From Pantoea rwandensis (GTDB lineage Bacteria; Pseudomonadota; Gammaproteobacteria; Enterobacterales; Enterobacteriaceae): DNA of 64,000 bases. The notes under the pieces are model-generated. The model made no database searches and had not been told where the DNA came from. It was given only the letters and a program-made list of their open reading frames with translations. Within the stretch, counting starts at the first letter, position 1; each line of letters starts with the position of its first letter. The stretch is taken from assembly GCF_000759475.1 (NCBI RefSeq), contig NZ_CP009454.1, positions 3,162,001 through 3,226,000 on the forward strand, given 5' to 3'. This document shows positions 18,959-28,559 of the stretch, piece by piece. The translations under genes were made by a program, and so were the position numbers.

Positions 18959-19357
18959 ATGAGCTTATACAGCACGCTTGAAGAAGCTATCGACGCCGCA
19001 CGCGAGGAGTTTCTCGCCAGCCAGACGGATGTGCACGAGGACGATGTCAGCGTGAGCCAGTTCTCGCTACAAAAGTACGTGATGCAGGATGGCGACATCA
19101 TGTGGCAGGCAGAGTTCTTTGACGGTGAAGGTGAACAAGGTGAGTGTTTACCGATCTGCAGCGGTGAAGCCGCTCAGGCGGTATTTGACGGCGATTTCGA
19201 CGAGGTGGAACTGCGTCAGGAGTGGCAGTCGGAAAACACCCTGCACGAGTGGGATGAAGGGGAGTTCCAGCTGGAGCCCCCACGCGATCTTGAAGAGGGT
19301 GAAGCTGCGGCAGAGGAATGGGAAGATGACGATAGCCCATCGGATAAATGGGCGTAA
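18959..19357 (+). CDS. msyB: Acidic protein MsyB
   Basis: 132 residues, strongly acidic. MSLYSTLEEAIDAAREEFLA at the start and ENTLHEWDEGEFQLEPPRDL near the end match E. coli MsyB, first found as a multicopy suppressor of secY and secA defects. It is a soluble cytoplasmic protein of unclear mechanism. The start at 18959 is preferred over an upstream one because GGAG precedes it and homologues begin here. It is convergent with yceK, as in E. coli. Confidence 0.92.
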   Translation: MSLYSTLEEAIDAAREEFLASQTDVHEDDVSVSQFSLQKYVMQDGDIMWQAEFFDGEGEQGECLPICSGEAAQAVFDGDFDEVELRQEWQSENTLHEWDEGEFQLEPPRDLEEGEAAAEEWEDDDSPSDKWA

Positions 19358-19360
19358 GCG

Positions 19361-19600
19361 TTACTCGTAAGGGCCGTGGCTGGCATCGACGGGCAGCAAC
19401 AGCGTATCCATCACCAGCGAGAGTGGCAGATCAAGGATGGTCAGCACGCGCCATGGCCCGTCACGCACATCCCATTGCACACCGGGATAATACTGGCTGC
19501 CATGTCCCTGTCCTGGAATGGTTCGGCTGATAATACTGCCGCAACCGCTCAGCACGAGTGTGGTGGCACACAATACGGTTAATTTAAGGAAATAATTCAC
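19361..19600 (-). CDS. yceK: Small lipoprotein YceK (DUF1375)
   Basis: 79 residues. MNYFLKLTVLCATTLVLSGC gives a lipoprotein signal with lipobox LSGC and the lipidated Cys at residue 20. The mature part (GSIISRTIPGQGHGSQYYPG, then VQWDVRDGPWR) is nearly the same as E. coli YceK. Its function is unknown; an outer-membrane location is likely because no Asp follows the Cys. It lies between msyB and opgH with the same orientation as in E. coli. Confidence 0.93.
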   Translation of the reverse strand: MNYFLKLTVLCATTLVLSGCGSIISRTIPGQGHGSQYYPGVQWDVRDGPWRVLTILDLPLSLVMDTLLLPVDASHGPYE

Positions 19601-19697
19601 AACATTTACTCACAATGAACTGGCGTTAGTTTAACCGGGTCTCGGGTGGAATAACTACACTTGCGCGCGTAAAGATTGTGTTAGTCAGAATGTTGGC

Positions 19698-19724
19698 AAA
19701 AAAAAAGCGGCATCGCTGCCGCTT
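19698..19724 (-). terminator. Intrinsic terminator of the opgGH operon
   Basis: Read on the minus strand, AAGCGGCA-GCGA-TGCCGCTT is followed by a run of nine T residues, 16 bp after the opgH stop. Confidence 0.92.
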
Positions 19725-19739
19725 TCAGGGTTTTCAAGG

Positions 19740-22289
19740 TTAGCGCTGTGGAAGCGCCTCAGGATTGAGTTTCAATTTCTGATAACTCTCCACCCATTGA
19801 TGATATTTCTCTGCACTTTCCCACAGGCGTGAGTGCACGCGCGCCAGTACGACTGGGTCACTGATCAACTGCAAACGTTGTTCACGGTTGAGTTTCTCAG
19901 GCGCATCGCTCAGAGCCTGGTCGACACGACGGTCACGCGCATGATCAAGCAACGCACTCTGTTTATGGCGCGACGTGGCCATAGCGGTTGCCAGGGCGTT
20001 GAATGCCGGGTTGAACAAAGCGTGCATAAAGCCATTCTTCAACGCACGCTCGCGATTCAGTTGCAGGTAGTGATCGGTATCAACCAGTTCTTTCGGTGGT
20101 TCATACTCTTCCGGGATCAGGAACAGCTTCGCATTCTTACTCTTTTGCCCCACCGTTGCACGGCTCGACATCACCGACACAAACGGCGACAGGATCAGTG
20201 AGAATACAATCGGCGCCAGCCACCACAGGAAGTTCAGATCGAGCACACCCATACCGGCCGCCCAAACAATACCTAACAGCATCTGAGAACCATGACGACG
20301 GAAAGCTTCGCCCCATGGTGTGGCATCGTCATCACGCTGCGGTGAGTTCCACACCACTTCCCAGCCGAGGAACGCGCTGACCACGAATACCGTATGGAAC
20401 AGCATACGCACCGGTGCCAGCAGCACCGAGAACAGCATTTCCAGAATCAGCGAGCAGAACAGGCGAATGGCACCACCGTACGGCTTGGCACCTTTGAACC
20501 AGATCAACACCACACTGAGCAGTTTCGGCAGGAACAGCAGGACCAACGTGGTAGAGAACAGCGCGATCGCCAAATCAGGACGCCACTGCGGCCACACCGG
20601 GAACAACTGGCGCGGTTGCAGGAAGTAGGTCGGTTCCATCAGCGTATGTACCACCTGCAACGCGGTGGACAAGGCGAGGAACATAAACCACAACGGCGCT
20701 GACAGATAAGACATCACACCGGTCAGGAACACTGCACGGTGAACCGGGTGCATCCCCTTCACCAGGAACAGGCGGAAGTTCATCAGGTTACCGTGGCACC
20801 AGCGACGGTCACGCTTCAGTTCATCCAGCAGGTTCGGCGGCAGTTCTTCATAAGAGCCCGGCAGATCATAGGCGATCCACACCCCCCAACCCGCACGACG
20901 CATCAGCGCGGCTTCAACGAAGTCATGCGACAGAATCGAACCAGCAAAAGAACCTTCACCTGGCAGCGGCGCTAACGCGCAGTGCTCGATGAAAGGCTGA
21001 ACACGGATGATGGCGTTGTGCCCCCAATAGTGCGATTCACCCAACTGCCAGAAGTGCAGACCGGCGGTAAACAGTGGACCGTAAACACGGGTGGCGAACT
21101 GCTGGCAACGTGCATACAGCGTATCCATGCCTGACGCTTTTGGCGACGACTGGATAATACCGGCGTTCGGATTGGCTTCCATCATGCGCACCAGGCCGGT
21201 GAGACACTCACCGCTCATCACGCTGTCGGCATCCAGCACCACCATGTAGCTGTAATTGCTGCCCCAGCGACGGCAGAAGTCATCGATGTTACCGCTTTTA
21301 CGCTTCACACGACGACGGCGACGGCGATAGAAAATCTTGCCTGCGCCTCCGACATCACGCACCAGCTCCATCCAGGCTTTCTGCTCAGCGATGGCGATAT
21401 CCGCATCGTAGCTGTCGCTCAGGATATAGACATCGAAGTGCTCGGCATTACCGGTGCGCTGCACCGATTCCCAGGTGGCACGCAGACCGGCGAATACGCG
21501 TTCAACGTCTTCGTTACAGATCGGCATGATCAGTGCAGTACGATGCTCCGGATTGAGCGGCTCATCACCGGTGGTTGAATACGAGATGCTGTACTTGTCG
21601 CGACCCATCATCAACTGCAGGAAGCCCATCAACGCAGTCCAGAAACCCGCAGACACCCAGCAGAACAGAATGGCAAACAGGAACAATATCCCGGTTTGCA
21701 AAATGTAAGGCAGGATCAGCTCTACCGATTGCAGCCAGTTCTGGTTAAACAACTCGATCGGATCGAGCAGCGTCCAGCCCTGATAGGGCAGAATGGTTTT
21801 CATGTACCAGGTCGCCACTACCGTCTGCAAAATCGTCAGAATCAGCAGGACATAACGGCGCATAGAACCGACATGACGCCACTTATCCTCGGTCTTTTGC
21901 TCTTCCGCTGTGGCATAACGCGGCGTGGATTTTTTCCCACGCACAGAATCCCATGCACGCGCGATAGGGTTGGTGCGCCAGATCTCAGGGAACATCAGCG
22001 AGCGCTTCACTTTAGGCATCGCCTTCAGCGTGGTGCGGTCGAGATAATCCTTACTGAGTTGTTGACCCTCAGCCAGTGAATCCGGCCAGGCCATCTGTAC
22101 GCGTGATGACACCGATTTTAGCGGCGCATCATCCGGGCGATCGCTGGCGGCAACATCTTGCCCCAGCGCCGTATGAATAGCGTGGAACGCCTGGGCATTC
22201 TGTAACGAATCACTCAGACGAGCGCGCCCCGCCGCATCAAGCGGCAGGGCCTCCACGTAAGATTGAGGTAAAAAAGTCGATTTATTCAT
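19740..22289 (-). CDS. opgH: Glucans biosynthesis glucosyltransferase OpgH
   Basis: 849 residues, the expected length. OpgH is an inner-membrane family 2 glucosyltransferase that polymerises UDP-glucose into the beta-1,2 backbone of osmoregulated periplasmic glucans, using ACP as a cofactor. Catalytic features are visible: [16 protein letters not shown], the [11 protein letters not shown] metal-binding motif, and [15 protein letters not shown] for the product-end RW motif. Membrane helices flank the catalytic domain. The start overlaps opgG by 8 bp, indicating translational coupling. Confidence 0.96.
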   Translation of the reverse strand: MNKSTFLPQSYVEALPLDAAGRARLSDSLQNAQAFHAIHTALGQDVAASDRPDDAPLKSVSSRVQMAWPDSLAEGQQLSKDYLDRTTLKAMPKVKRSLMFPEIWRTNPIARAWDSVRGKKSTPRYATAEEQKTEDKWRHVGSMRRYVLLILTILQTVVATWYMKTILPYQGWTLLDPIELFNQNWLQSVELILPYILQTGILFLFAILFCWVSAGFWTALMGFLQLMMGRDKYSISYSTTGDEPLNPEHRTALIMPICNEDVERVFAGLRATWESVQRTGNAEHFDVYILSDSYDADIAIAEQKAWMELVRDVGGAGKIFYRRRRRRVKRKSGNIDDFCRRWGSNYSYMVVLDADSVMSGECLTGLVRMMEANPNAGIIQSSPKASGMDTLYARCQQFATRVYGPLFTAGLHFWQLGESHYWGHNAIIRVQPFIEHCALAPLPGEGSFAGSILSHDFVEAALMRRAGWGVWIAYDLPGSYEELPPNLLDELKRDRRWCHGNLMNFRLFLVKGMHPVHRAVFLTGVMSYLSAPLWFMFLALSTALQVVHTLMEPTYFLQPRQLFPVWPQWRPDLAIALFSTTLVLLFLPKLLSVVLIWFKGAKPYGGAIRLFCSLILEMLFSVLLAPVRMLFHTVFVVSAFLGWEVVWNSPQRDDDATPWGEAFRRHGSQMLLGIVWAAGMGVLDLNFLWWLAPIVFSLILSPFVSVMSSRATVGQKSKNAKLFLIPEEYEPPKELVDTDHYLQLNRERALKNGFMHALFNPAFNALATAMATSRHKQSALLDHARDRRVDQALSDAPEKLNREQRLQLISDPVVLARVHSRLWESAEKYHQWVESYQKLKLNPEALPQR

Positions 22290-23847
22290 TGGCAGGTAGC
22301 TGATAGCTCCAGGTTTCCGTCAATGTCTTGTCGCCGCTCACCAGCGCCGCACGCATTTCGGTCGGCTGCTTGTTATCTTTCACGCGCAGACGCAAGACCA
22401 GACGCCAGCCTTTAGTCACCGGGTTGTAGCGCACACTCTGCTCAACCACATCGGCGTTGTTGCCCACACTGACCTGAGGCGCAACCTGGGTATTGTCCGG
22501 CAGTTTGCTCATCGCTTTACCGACGAAGTCGATGGTAAAGGCGATAGAACCATCCGGTTGACGCACCAGGTTAGACTGCTTCACATCACCCGCAGAACGC
22601 AGTGTGTTTTTCACCCAGGCCACATCATCCTGATGCAGTTGGTTTTCATCACGCGTGAAGTGCAGACGATACTGGAAGTTCATCTCTTTGCCCGGCTCTG
22701 GCAATGACTCTGGTGTCCAGAAAGCCACAATGTTGTCGTTGGTTTCATCCGCTGTCGGGATTTCGACCAGTTCGACACGGCCTTTGCCCCAGTCACCCTG
22801 TGGCTCAACCCAACCGCTTGGACGCAGATCGTAGCGATCGTCGAGATCCTGATAATGGCTGAAATCGCGGCCACGCTGCAGCAAACCGAACCCTTTCGGG
22901 TTTTCCACGGTGAACGTGCTCACCGCCAGGTGTTTCGGGTTGTTCAGCGGACGCCAAATCCATTCACCGTTGCCAGCATGAATCGACAATCCGTTAGAAT
23001 CGTGCAGCTCATTGCGGAAATTGGTCACCGGTGAAGGCTGGTTAGCGCCAAACAGGAACATACTGGTGAGTGGTGCCACGCCCAGTTTGCCGACGTTATC
23101 ACGCAGGTAAACTTTAGACTGCACATCCACCGTCGACTCTTTGCCCGGTTTGATAATGAAGCGATAGGCACCGGACGCACGTGGTGAATCCAGCAGTGCG
23201 TAGATCACCAGCTGCTTGTCCTGAGGTTTTGGACGTTCAATCCAGAACTCTTTAAAGCGTGGGAACTCCTCGCCTGATGGCAGCGCGGTATCAATGGCCA
23301 GGCCACGCGCAGAAAGACCATACACCTGACCTTCGCCAATCACGCGGAAATAGCTGGCGCCCAGGAAACTGGTGATTTCGTCGTCTTTACCCTTTTTGTT
23401 TAAAGGATACAGCACTTTAAATCCGGCAAACCCGAGATTCTTGACGGAATCAGCATCGTGTTTCACGTTGCCGAAGTTGAAATAGTCAGGGTTATATTTG
23501 ATTTCACGTACTGATGAGGCGGTGACTTCATTGATTTTCACCGGCGTATCGAAATACATGCCCTGATGGTAAAACTCGAGCTTAAACGGCGTGCGCAGTT
23601 TGCCCCAGTATGCTTTGTCGTGGTTAAACTGGATCTGCTGATAATCCGCAAATTTCATATCACGAAACTGAGAGGGTAAATTGCTCTTCGGCGCTTCGTA
23701 ACCTTTCCCTGCCAGCGCCTTGGCTTGTTTTGCCACATCATCAATGTTGAACGCCCAGCTATTGTTGGCGTACAACGCCAGCAGAACTGCCGCGCCTACC
23801 CAGCGCATTTTTACCAGTCCCACTTTTTTATTCACATTATTTAGCAC
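22282..23847 (-). CDS. opgG: Glucans biosynthesis protein OpgG
   Basis: 521 residues with a signal peptide ending near [10 protein letters not shown]. OpgG is a periplasmic protein required for OPG synthesis, recently linked to glucan processing. [20 protein letters not shown] and [20 protein letters not shown] are conserved blocks. The N-terminus is uncertain: an internal start at [20 protein letters not shown] would give the more typical signal-peptide length. It leads the opgG-opgH operon, divergent from opgC with about 250 bp between starts. Confidence 0.95.
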   Translation of the reverse strand: MLNNVNKKVGLVKMRWVGAAVLLALYANNSWAFNIDDVAKQAKALAGKGYEAPKSNLPSQFRDMKFADYQQIQFNHDKAYWGKLRTPFKLEFYHQGMYFDTPVKINEVTASSVREIKYNPDYFNFGNVKHDADSVKNLGFAGFKVLYPLNKKGKDDEITSFLGASYFRVIGEGQVYGLSARGLAIDTALPSGEEFPRFKEFWIERPKPQDKQLVIYALLDSPRASGAYRFIIKPGKESTVDVQSKVYLRDNVGKLGVAPLTSMFLFGANQPSPVTNFRNELHDSNGLSIHAGNGEWIWRPLNNPKHLAVSTFTVENPKGFGLLQRGRDFSHYQDLDDRYDLRPSGWVEPQGDWGKGRVELVEIPTADETNDNIVAFWTPESLPEPGKEMNFQYRLHFTRDENQLHQDDVAWVKNTLRSAGDVKQSNLVRQPDGSIAFTIDFVGKAMSKLPDNTQVAPQVSVGNNADVVEQSVRYNPVTKGWRLVLRLRVKDNKQPTEMRAALVSGDKTLTETWSYQLPANE

Positions 23848-24096
23848 ATCCCCCCCTTTCGTGTGCTCAGATCAAACCCGTTTATCTTAAAGGATTATTC
23901 GGTTTTCCGACAGCTTATGCACAAGATTGTTCCGCTGATTTGTAAGCTGAAAGTGTGCTTTTCGGATAATTAAACCCTTCAGGTTAAGATACAGAATCAC
24001 CTGATAGTATACGCTGTTTACAGGCGGTAGAATTTTCATCCAGCATAATCCGGTTTCAGGGTGAAACCGGCAAGTAAACTGACAAATTGGAAGCTT

Positions 24097-25248
24097 ATGA
24101 GTTCAGCAAAACCCGAACGCGAATATTTTCTCGACTCCATTCGAGCGTACTTAATGTTATTAGGCGTGCCCTTTCACGTCTCGTTGATTTACTCCACACA
24201 GCGCTGGGCCGTGAATAGCCACGATGCCTCGATGTGGTTAACCGTTTTGAATGACTTCATCCACGCCTTCCGCATGCAGGTGTTCTTTGTTATTTCTGGT
24301 TATTTTTCCTACATGCTTTACCTGCGCTATCAGCCTCAACGCTGGCTGAAGGTCCGCATGGAGCGCGTGGGGATCCCGCTGTTAACCGCCATTCCGCTCA
24401 TTACCCTGCCGCAGTTTTTTATGCTAAAAAATCTGACCGACAAAGTGGGTAATTGGGACAGTTTTTCTCTGTATGACAAGTACAACACGCTGGCATGGGA
24501 ACTGATTTCTCATCTGTGGTTTTTACTGGTTTTAGTGATTCTGACGGCACTCGGCATGCTGACCTTCCGCTGGCTGCGCACTCAGCAGCGGAAGATTGAT
24601 TATCAGCAGGTAGGCTGGGGGAAACTGACGCTGACATTGATGGCTTATGCATTGGTCTGGTGCCTGTTCCGTCGCGCGCTGTTCTATGCCGTACCGGCCG
24701 TGTTCGCCGATGGTCTGTTCAGCGTGGCCGTGATGCAAACCCTGACGTTCCTGCCGTTCTTTATGCTGGGCGCATTAGCATGGAAACATCAGGCGCTGAA
24801 AGCCTTGTTTGTGCGTTTCAATCCGGTGATGTGTTTTGGCGCCATTGCGGTATTTATCGCTTACAGCCTGAATCAGCGATACAGCAGTGGTGATGGCTGG
24901 CTGTATGAAATCGATGAAGTGATCTCAACCCTGATGGGACTTTGTATGCTGAATGTCTGCTTTAGCTTTGGCCACAAGCTGCTGAATAGCCATTCACCGC
25001 GCATCATGTATTTAGTGAATGCCTCGCTGTTTATCTATCTGGTGCATCATCCGCTGACGATTCTGTATGGCATTTACGTTACCCCGCACATTAGCAGCAA
25101 CACCCTGGGTTTCTTTGTCGGTCTGCTGATGGTGTTTGGGATGGCCTTTATGCTGTATGAAATCCATCTGCGCATCCCGCTGCTGCGTTTCCTGTTCTCC
25201 GGTAAACCACAGCGCAATACGGTTAAAGCGCCCTCTGCCACACGGTAA
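24097..25248 (+). CDS. opgC: Glucans biosynthesis protein OpgC (succinyltransferase)
   Basis: 383 residues, about ten membrane helices, acyltransferase-3 family. OpgC adds succinyl groups to periplasmic glucans in the inner membrane. [20 protein letters not shown] contains the conserved Arg and His of the family; [20 protein letters not shown] is another core block. The start at 24097 is chosen because GGAAG precedes it and it aligns with E. coli OpgC; a GTG 36 bp upstream is unlikely. It is divergent from opgG. A GC-rich hairpin follows. Confidence 0.93.
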   Translation: MSSAKPEREYFLDSIRAYLMLLGVPFHVSLIYSTQRWAVNSHDASMWLTVLNDFIHAFRMQVFFVISGYFSYMLYLRYQPQRWLKVRMERVGIPLLTAIPLITLPQFFMLKNLTDKVGNWDSFSLYDKYNTLAWELISHLWFLLVLVILTALGMLTFRWLRTQQRKIDYQQVGWGKLTLTLMAYALVWCLFRRALFYAVPAVFADGLFSVAVMQTLTFLPFFMLGALAWKHQALKALFVRFNPVMCFGAIAVFIAYSLNQRYSSGDGWLYEIDEVISTLMGLCMLNVCFSFGHKLLNSHSPRIMYLVNASLFIYLVHHPLTILYGIYVTPHISSNTLGFFVGLLMVFGMAFMLYEIHLRIPLLRFLFSGKPQRNTVKAPSATR

Positions 25249-25257
25249 TCTGCATTA

Positions 25258-25276
25258 GCCCCTGCAATGCGGGGGC
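25258..25276 (+). terminator. Hairpin after opgC
   Basis: GCCCCTGC-AAT-GCGGGGGC (8-bp stem including one G-T pair) followed by GATTGTTG. It separates opgC from the convergent clsC. Confidence 0.6.
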
Positions 25277-25311
25277 GATTGTTGTCCGGTGCGTCAGGAT
25301 GTCTTTGTCAT

Positions 25312-26769
25312 TTACAACAACCACTCCACCGGTAAGCGCCACACCAACCGCACCAGCAGTCTTTGTATCCACGTACACTGCGGCTCATGCTTGTGCACCA
25401 CCTCACCTGCTTCACCGGCATACTCAACCCAGTTCACCCGCCCCCAGTTGTCCAGACGCAGTGTCCAGGCGTGATCGCGCATCCCGGCTATAAAGCGCTG
25501 ATGAGTTTGCTGCGCCAGGGCTTCACTCTCAATCACCAGTCCCATTTCGGTATTCAGCACCGCAGAGCGGGGATCAAAATTAAACGAGCCGATAAACACC
25601 TTTCGGTTATCGACAGTGAAGGTTTTCGCATGCAAGCTTGAGCCGGAATTACCGGTTAACCCACGGTCATGCGGGGCTTCACTGGCATTAGCTTGTGGCT
25701 TCATTTCATACAGCGCGATACCGTGACGCAGCAGCTTTTTACGCCAGCGCGCATAACCTGCGTGCACCACGGACACATCATTGGCCGCCAGTGAATTGGT
25801 GAGTATGGCGATTTTGACACCCCGCCGCTTCAGTGCGACCAGATGAGCCACGCCGGCACGCGTGGGCACAAAATACGCCGAGATGATATCGAACTGCTGC
25901 TGCGGCGTGCCAATCACCTCCAGCATACGTTGCGGCAATAGGCTGGAACGTTTCGCTTTGCCCAGTCCCTTGCGCGGATCATCACTCAACAGACGCGATT
26001 CTGCCCACGTCATCTGCATTGATCCCTGTTCCATTTGGCTGACAAAAGAAGAGTGCTCCAGCCGCGCCAGATAACGCTGAACGGCTTCACTCTGCTGCCA
26101 CTCTGCCGGTAAACGCACAGCCTGATGGGCATCGCCCGAGACATCCACTACCGCGCGCAAGGGTGAAACCGCTTTGCTCTGCCAGTAGCGCTCGAAATCG
26201 TGCGCGACCTGATGTACCACCGGGCCAATCGCCAGCACATCCAAATCGGTAAACAGCGGCTCATCGCCAGTACCGAAATATTCGTCGCCGATATTGCGCC
26301 CACCGACCAGTGTCACGGCCCCATCCACCGTCAGGCTCTTGTTATGCATGCGTCGATTAAGCCGGGCGAAATCGGTCAGGTAGCCGAGCGCGCGTAAGGT
26401 GCGAAAGGAAAACGGATTGAACAAGCGCACCGCAATATTCGGATGGCGATCCAGTTCGGCCAGCGTGTCATCCAGGCCCGGCGTATTGTTGTCATCTAAT
26501 AGCAAGCGCACTTTGACGCCCCGTTCGGCAGCATCCAGCAGCGCGCTAAACAGCAAACGCCCTGACATATCGTTGTGCCAGATGTAGTACTGCACATCAA
26601 TGGTGTGCTGCGCCATGCCCATCAACAGATAGCGCGCGGCAAAGGCGTCCAAACCATCGTTGAGGGGATGGATGCCACTCATCTCGGGATGCAGCGCACA
26701 ACGTGCATCAATAATCTCTCGTAACCCTTCGCCCGATGGCGGCTGCTGAACGGATGCTGCTTCACTCAT
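25312..26769 (-). CDS. clsC: Cardiolipin synthase C
   Basis: 485 residues, phospholipase D superfamily. Two HKD motifs are intact: HNKSLTVDGAVTLVGGRNIG and HAKTFTVDNRKVFIGSFNFD. ClsC makes cardiolipin from phosphatidylglycerol plus phosphatidylethanolamine. In E. coli, clsC (ymdC) works with the neighbouring ymdB; ymdB is not seen here, and the curli genes that follow in E. coli are also absent. The gene is convergent with opgC and divergent from the GH1-like gene. Confidence 0.92.
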   Translation of the reverse strand: MSEAASVQQPPSGEGLREIIDARCALHPEMSGIHPLNDGLDAFAARYLLMGMAQHTIDVQYYIWHNDMSGRLLFSALLDAAERGVKVRLLLDDNNTPGLDDTLAELDRHPNIAVRLFNPFSFRTLRALGYLTDFARLNRRMHNKSLTVDGAVTLVGGRNIGDEYFGTGDEPLFTDLDVLAIGPVVHQVAHDFERYWQSKAVSPLRAVVDVSGDAHQAVRLPAEWQQSEAVQRYLARLEHSSFVSQMEQGSMQMTWAESRLLSDDPRKGLGKAKRSSLLPQRMLEVIGTPQQQFDIISAYFVPTRAGVAHLVALKRRGVKIAILTNSLAANDVSVVHAGYARWRKKLLRHGIALYEMKPQANASEAPHDRGLTGNSGSSLHAKTFTVDNRKVFIGSFNFDPRSAVLNTEMGLVIESEALAQQTHQRFIAGMRDHAWTLRLDNWGRVNWVEYAGEAGEVVHKHEPQCTWIQRLLVRLVWRLPVEWLL

Positions 26770-26925
26770 ACCGAATCCCTGAATTCACTGGATCTATTAT
26801 TGTTGGTCTTGCCCGCGCCGGATGGCAATCAGAGACATCTGCTACTGCTCGCTGACGCGCCTTTCATTTACAGTCTAGACTTAGGCTTGCGTTCTGCCCC
26901 CGACGTTTACCGTGAGGAGAGGATG

Positions 26926-28074
26926 ATGACTCAGCAATCCCCGCGCCATCACCCGCAGCTTTTCCGCAGTTTCTTCCAGGGTAGCTTCCCCTGCTCCACC
27001 GCCTGTCGCAGTGGTGGCCGGCGTATGGATATGGTGATCAGTAGTGGTCACGACATGTTACTGGAGAAAGATTACGCTGCACTGGCGCAGGAAGGATTAC
27101 ACACTGCCCGCGACGGTGCACGCTGGCATTTGATCGAAGCCACGCCTGACAAATACGACTGGCGCAGTTTTTTACCCATGGTTCATGCCGCCGCACGTCA
27201 TGATATGCAGATTATCTGGGAGCTGGCGCATTTTGGATACCCGGAACATCTCGATATCTGGCGCAGCGCCTTTGTCGATCATTTTGAGCGTTTCGCACGT
27301 GCCATGGCACAACTGATGCGTGATGAAGGCGTTGAACACCCTTTTTTCACCCCGATAAACCAAATCTCGTTCTGGTCATGGGCAGGAGCCGATGTTTCCT
27401 GGCTTGATCCCTATGCCAGCGAGCGTGGCCGCGAACTTAAACGCCAGCTGGTACGCGCCTCGCTGGCGGCGATGCAGGCGATTCGTGAAGTTTATCCTGA
27501 TGCGCGCTTTGTGCTCACCGATCCGCTGGTACAAATCGCCGCCGATCCCGACAACCCCGACAGTAAGCCCTATGCAGATGCACAGCATCAGTCCCAATTT
27601 GAAGCCTGGGACTGGATTGCCGGGCGCGATGCGCCGGAGCTGGGCGGACGTGAAGATTTCCTCGATATCCTCGGCCTGAATTACTACCCCGATAACCACT
27701 GGTTCTTTTCCGGCGATACCATCCCTGCTGAACACGCGACTTATCAACCGCTGCATCGCCTGATGCTGCAGTGCTGGCAGCGCTATCAACGTCCACTATT
27801 ACTGGCAGAGACCGGTGCGGAAGGTGACGCACGCGCTCCCTGGCTGCGGCATGTCACGGAAGAGGCGCTGTTAGCACTGGATGAAGGCGTGGCGCTGGAA
27901 GGGATTTCGCTCTATCCGGTAGTCGAATATCCGGCCTGGGCAGACGATCGACGTTCACCTGGCGCGCTGTTTGGCCTGGGCGATCCGAATGGCAATCGCA
28001 CGCTGCACGAAGCGCTGGCGCTAGAGCTGCGCAGTCAGCAAATTAAGTGGCACAAGCGGGAGCAGCAGGATTAA
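26926..28074 (+). CDS. GH1-like TIM-barrel protein with a Gln at the usual acid/base Glu
   Basis: 382 residues. The start at 26926 is chosen because GAGGAG lies 6 bases before it; the frame upstream is not supported. The sequence has the look of a glycoside hydrolase clan A barrel: HTARDGARWHLIEATPDKYD early, LDILGLNYYPDN (a GH1-like GLNYY block) and LLLAETGAEGDA with a candidate nucleophile at Glu295. Where GH1 enzymes have Asn-Glu as acid/base, this protein has Asn145-Gln146 (TPINQISFW). It may therefore be inactive, transferase-like, or need an outside base. No signal peptide. It stands between clsC and two tiny membrane protein genes. Confidence 0.7.
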   Translation: MTQQSPRHHPQLFRSFFQGSFPCSTACRSGGRRMDMVISSGHDMLLEKDYAALAQEGLHTARDGARWHLIEATPDKYDWRSFLPMVHAAARHDMQIIWELAHFGYPEHLDIWRSAFVDHFERFARAMAQLMRDEGVEHPFFTPINQISFWSWAGADVSWLDPYASERGRELKRQLVRASLAAMQAIREVYPDARFVLTDPLVQIAADPDNPDSKPYADAQHQSQFEAWDWIAGRDAPELGGREDFLDILGLNYYPDNHWFFSGDTIPAEHATYQPLHRLMLQCWQRYQRPLLLAETGAEGDARAPWLRHVTEEALLALDEGVALEGISLYPVVEYPAWADDRRSPGALFGLGDPNGNRTLHEALALELRSQQIKWHKREQQD

Positions 28075-28244
28075 GAGTTTTGCGTCGGATTAACTTTTGG
28101 CGGACAGGTTTGTACATCAAGTGTGGGATCGGCGGGATGGCGCACATCAGTCAGCCACGTCATAGTGAACAGAAACACCACGCCAATTAAACAGGCGGAG
28201 AGCAGGCCAATTATGGCGATCAGTTTGTCATATCGGGCTTCCAT
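28071..28244 (-). CDS. Small single-span membrane protein (57 aa)
   Basis: I do not recognise this protein. The start at 28244 is preferred over one at 28250 because AGGAG then lies 6 bases upstream. It begins MEARYDKLIAIIGLLSACLI and has one membrane helix (roughly residues 8-29), then a polar Pro-rich tail of about 28 residues with one Cys. Its stop overlaps the stop of the convergent GH1-like gene by 3 bp. A second small membrane protein gene lies 39 bp upstream on the same strand, so they may be a pair. Confidence 0.62.
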   Translation of the reverse strand: MEARYDKLIAIIGLLSACLIGVVFLFTMTWLTDVRHPADPTLDVQTCPPKVNPTQNS

Positions 28245-28283
28245 CGACATCTCCTTGCAGGCTTCCATGAACAGTTGCTGACC

Positions 28284-28427
28284 TTAGCTCATCCATAATG
28301 TCACCATCAGGACGAAGATTATAAGGGTAACAGAGGTCACTGCAAGTACCACAATAGCGAAGTGCGCATCATCCAGAGATTGTCGTAAAGGCTCGTCGTG
28401 ATCGTCAGGTGGCGCGGGTGAACTCAT
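28284..28427 (-). CDS. Tiny membrane protein (47 aa)
   Basis: A 47-residue frame: an acidic, Pro-rich N-terminus (MSSPAPPDDHDEPLRQSLDD), then a strongly hydrophobic helix from about residue 23 to the end (AIVVLAVTSVTLIIFVLMVT). The arrangement (cytoplasmic acidic head, single C-terminal helix) is a common form of real small membrane proteins. The ribosome site is weak. It is read in the same direction as the 57-residue protein just downstream. Function unknown. Confidence 0.5.
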   Translation of the reverse strand: MSSPAPPDDHDEPLRQSLDDAHFAIVVLAVTSVTLIIFVLMVTLWMS

Positions 28428-28524
28428 GTTGACTCAATAACAAAGGACTTTTATGCGCAGGATTGCCGCACTGAGTGTAATGGAATGCGTGGCAAGGTAC
28501 AGAAATATTTCAGTATAAAAGGAC

Positions 28525-28550
28525 AACAGGGACGCGATGGCGTCCCTGTT
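28525..28550 (-). terminator. Terminator of the siderophore receptor gene
   Basis: On the minus strand AACAGGGACGC-CATC-GCGTCCCTGTT is an 11-bp perfect stem followed by GTCCTTTTAT, 9 bp after the receptor stop. Confidence 0.8.
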
Positions 28551-28559
28551 AAGCGCGGA

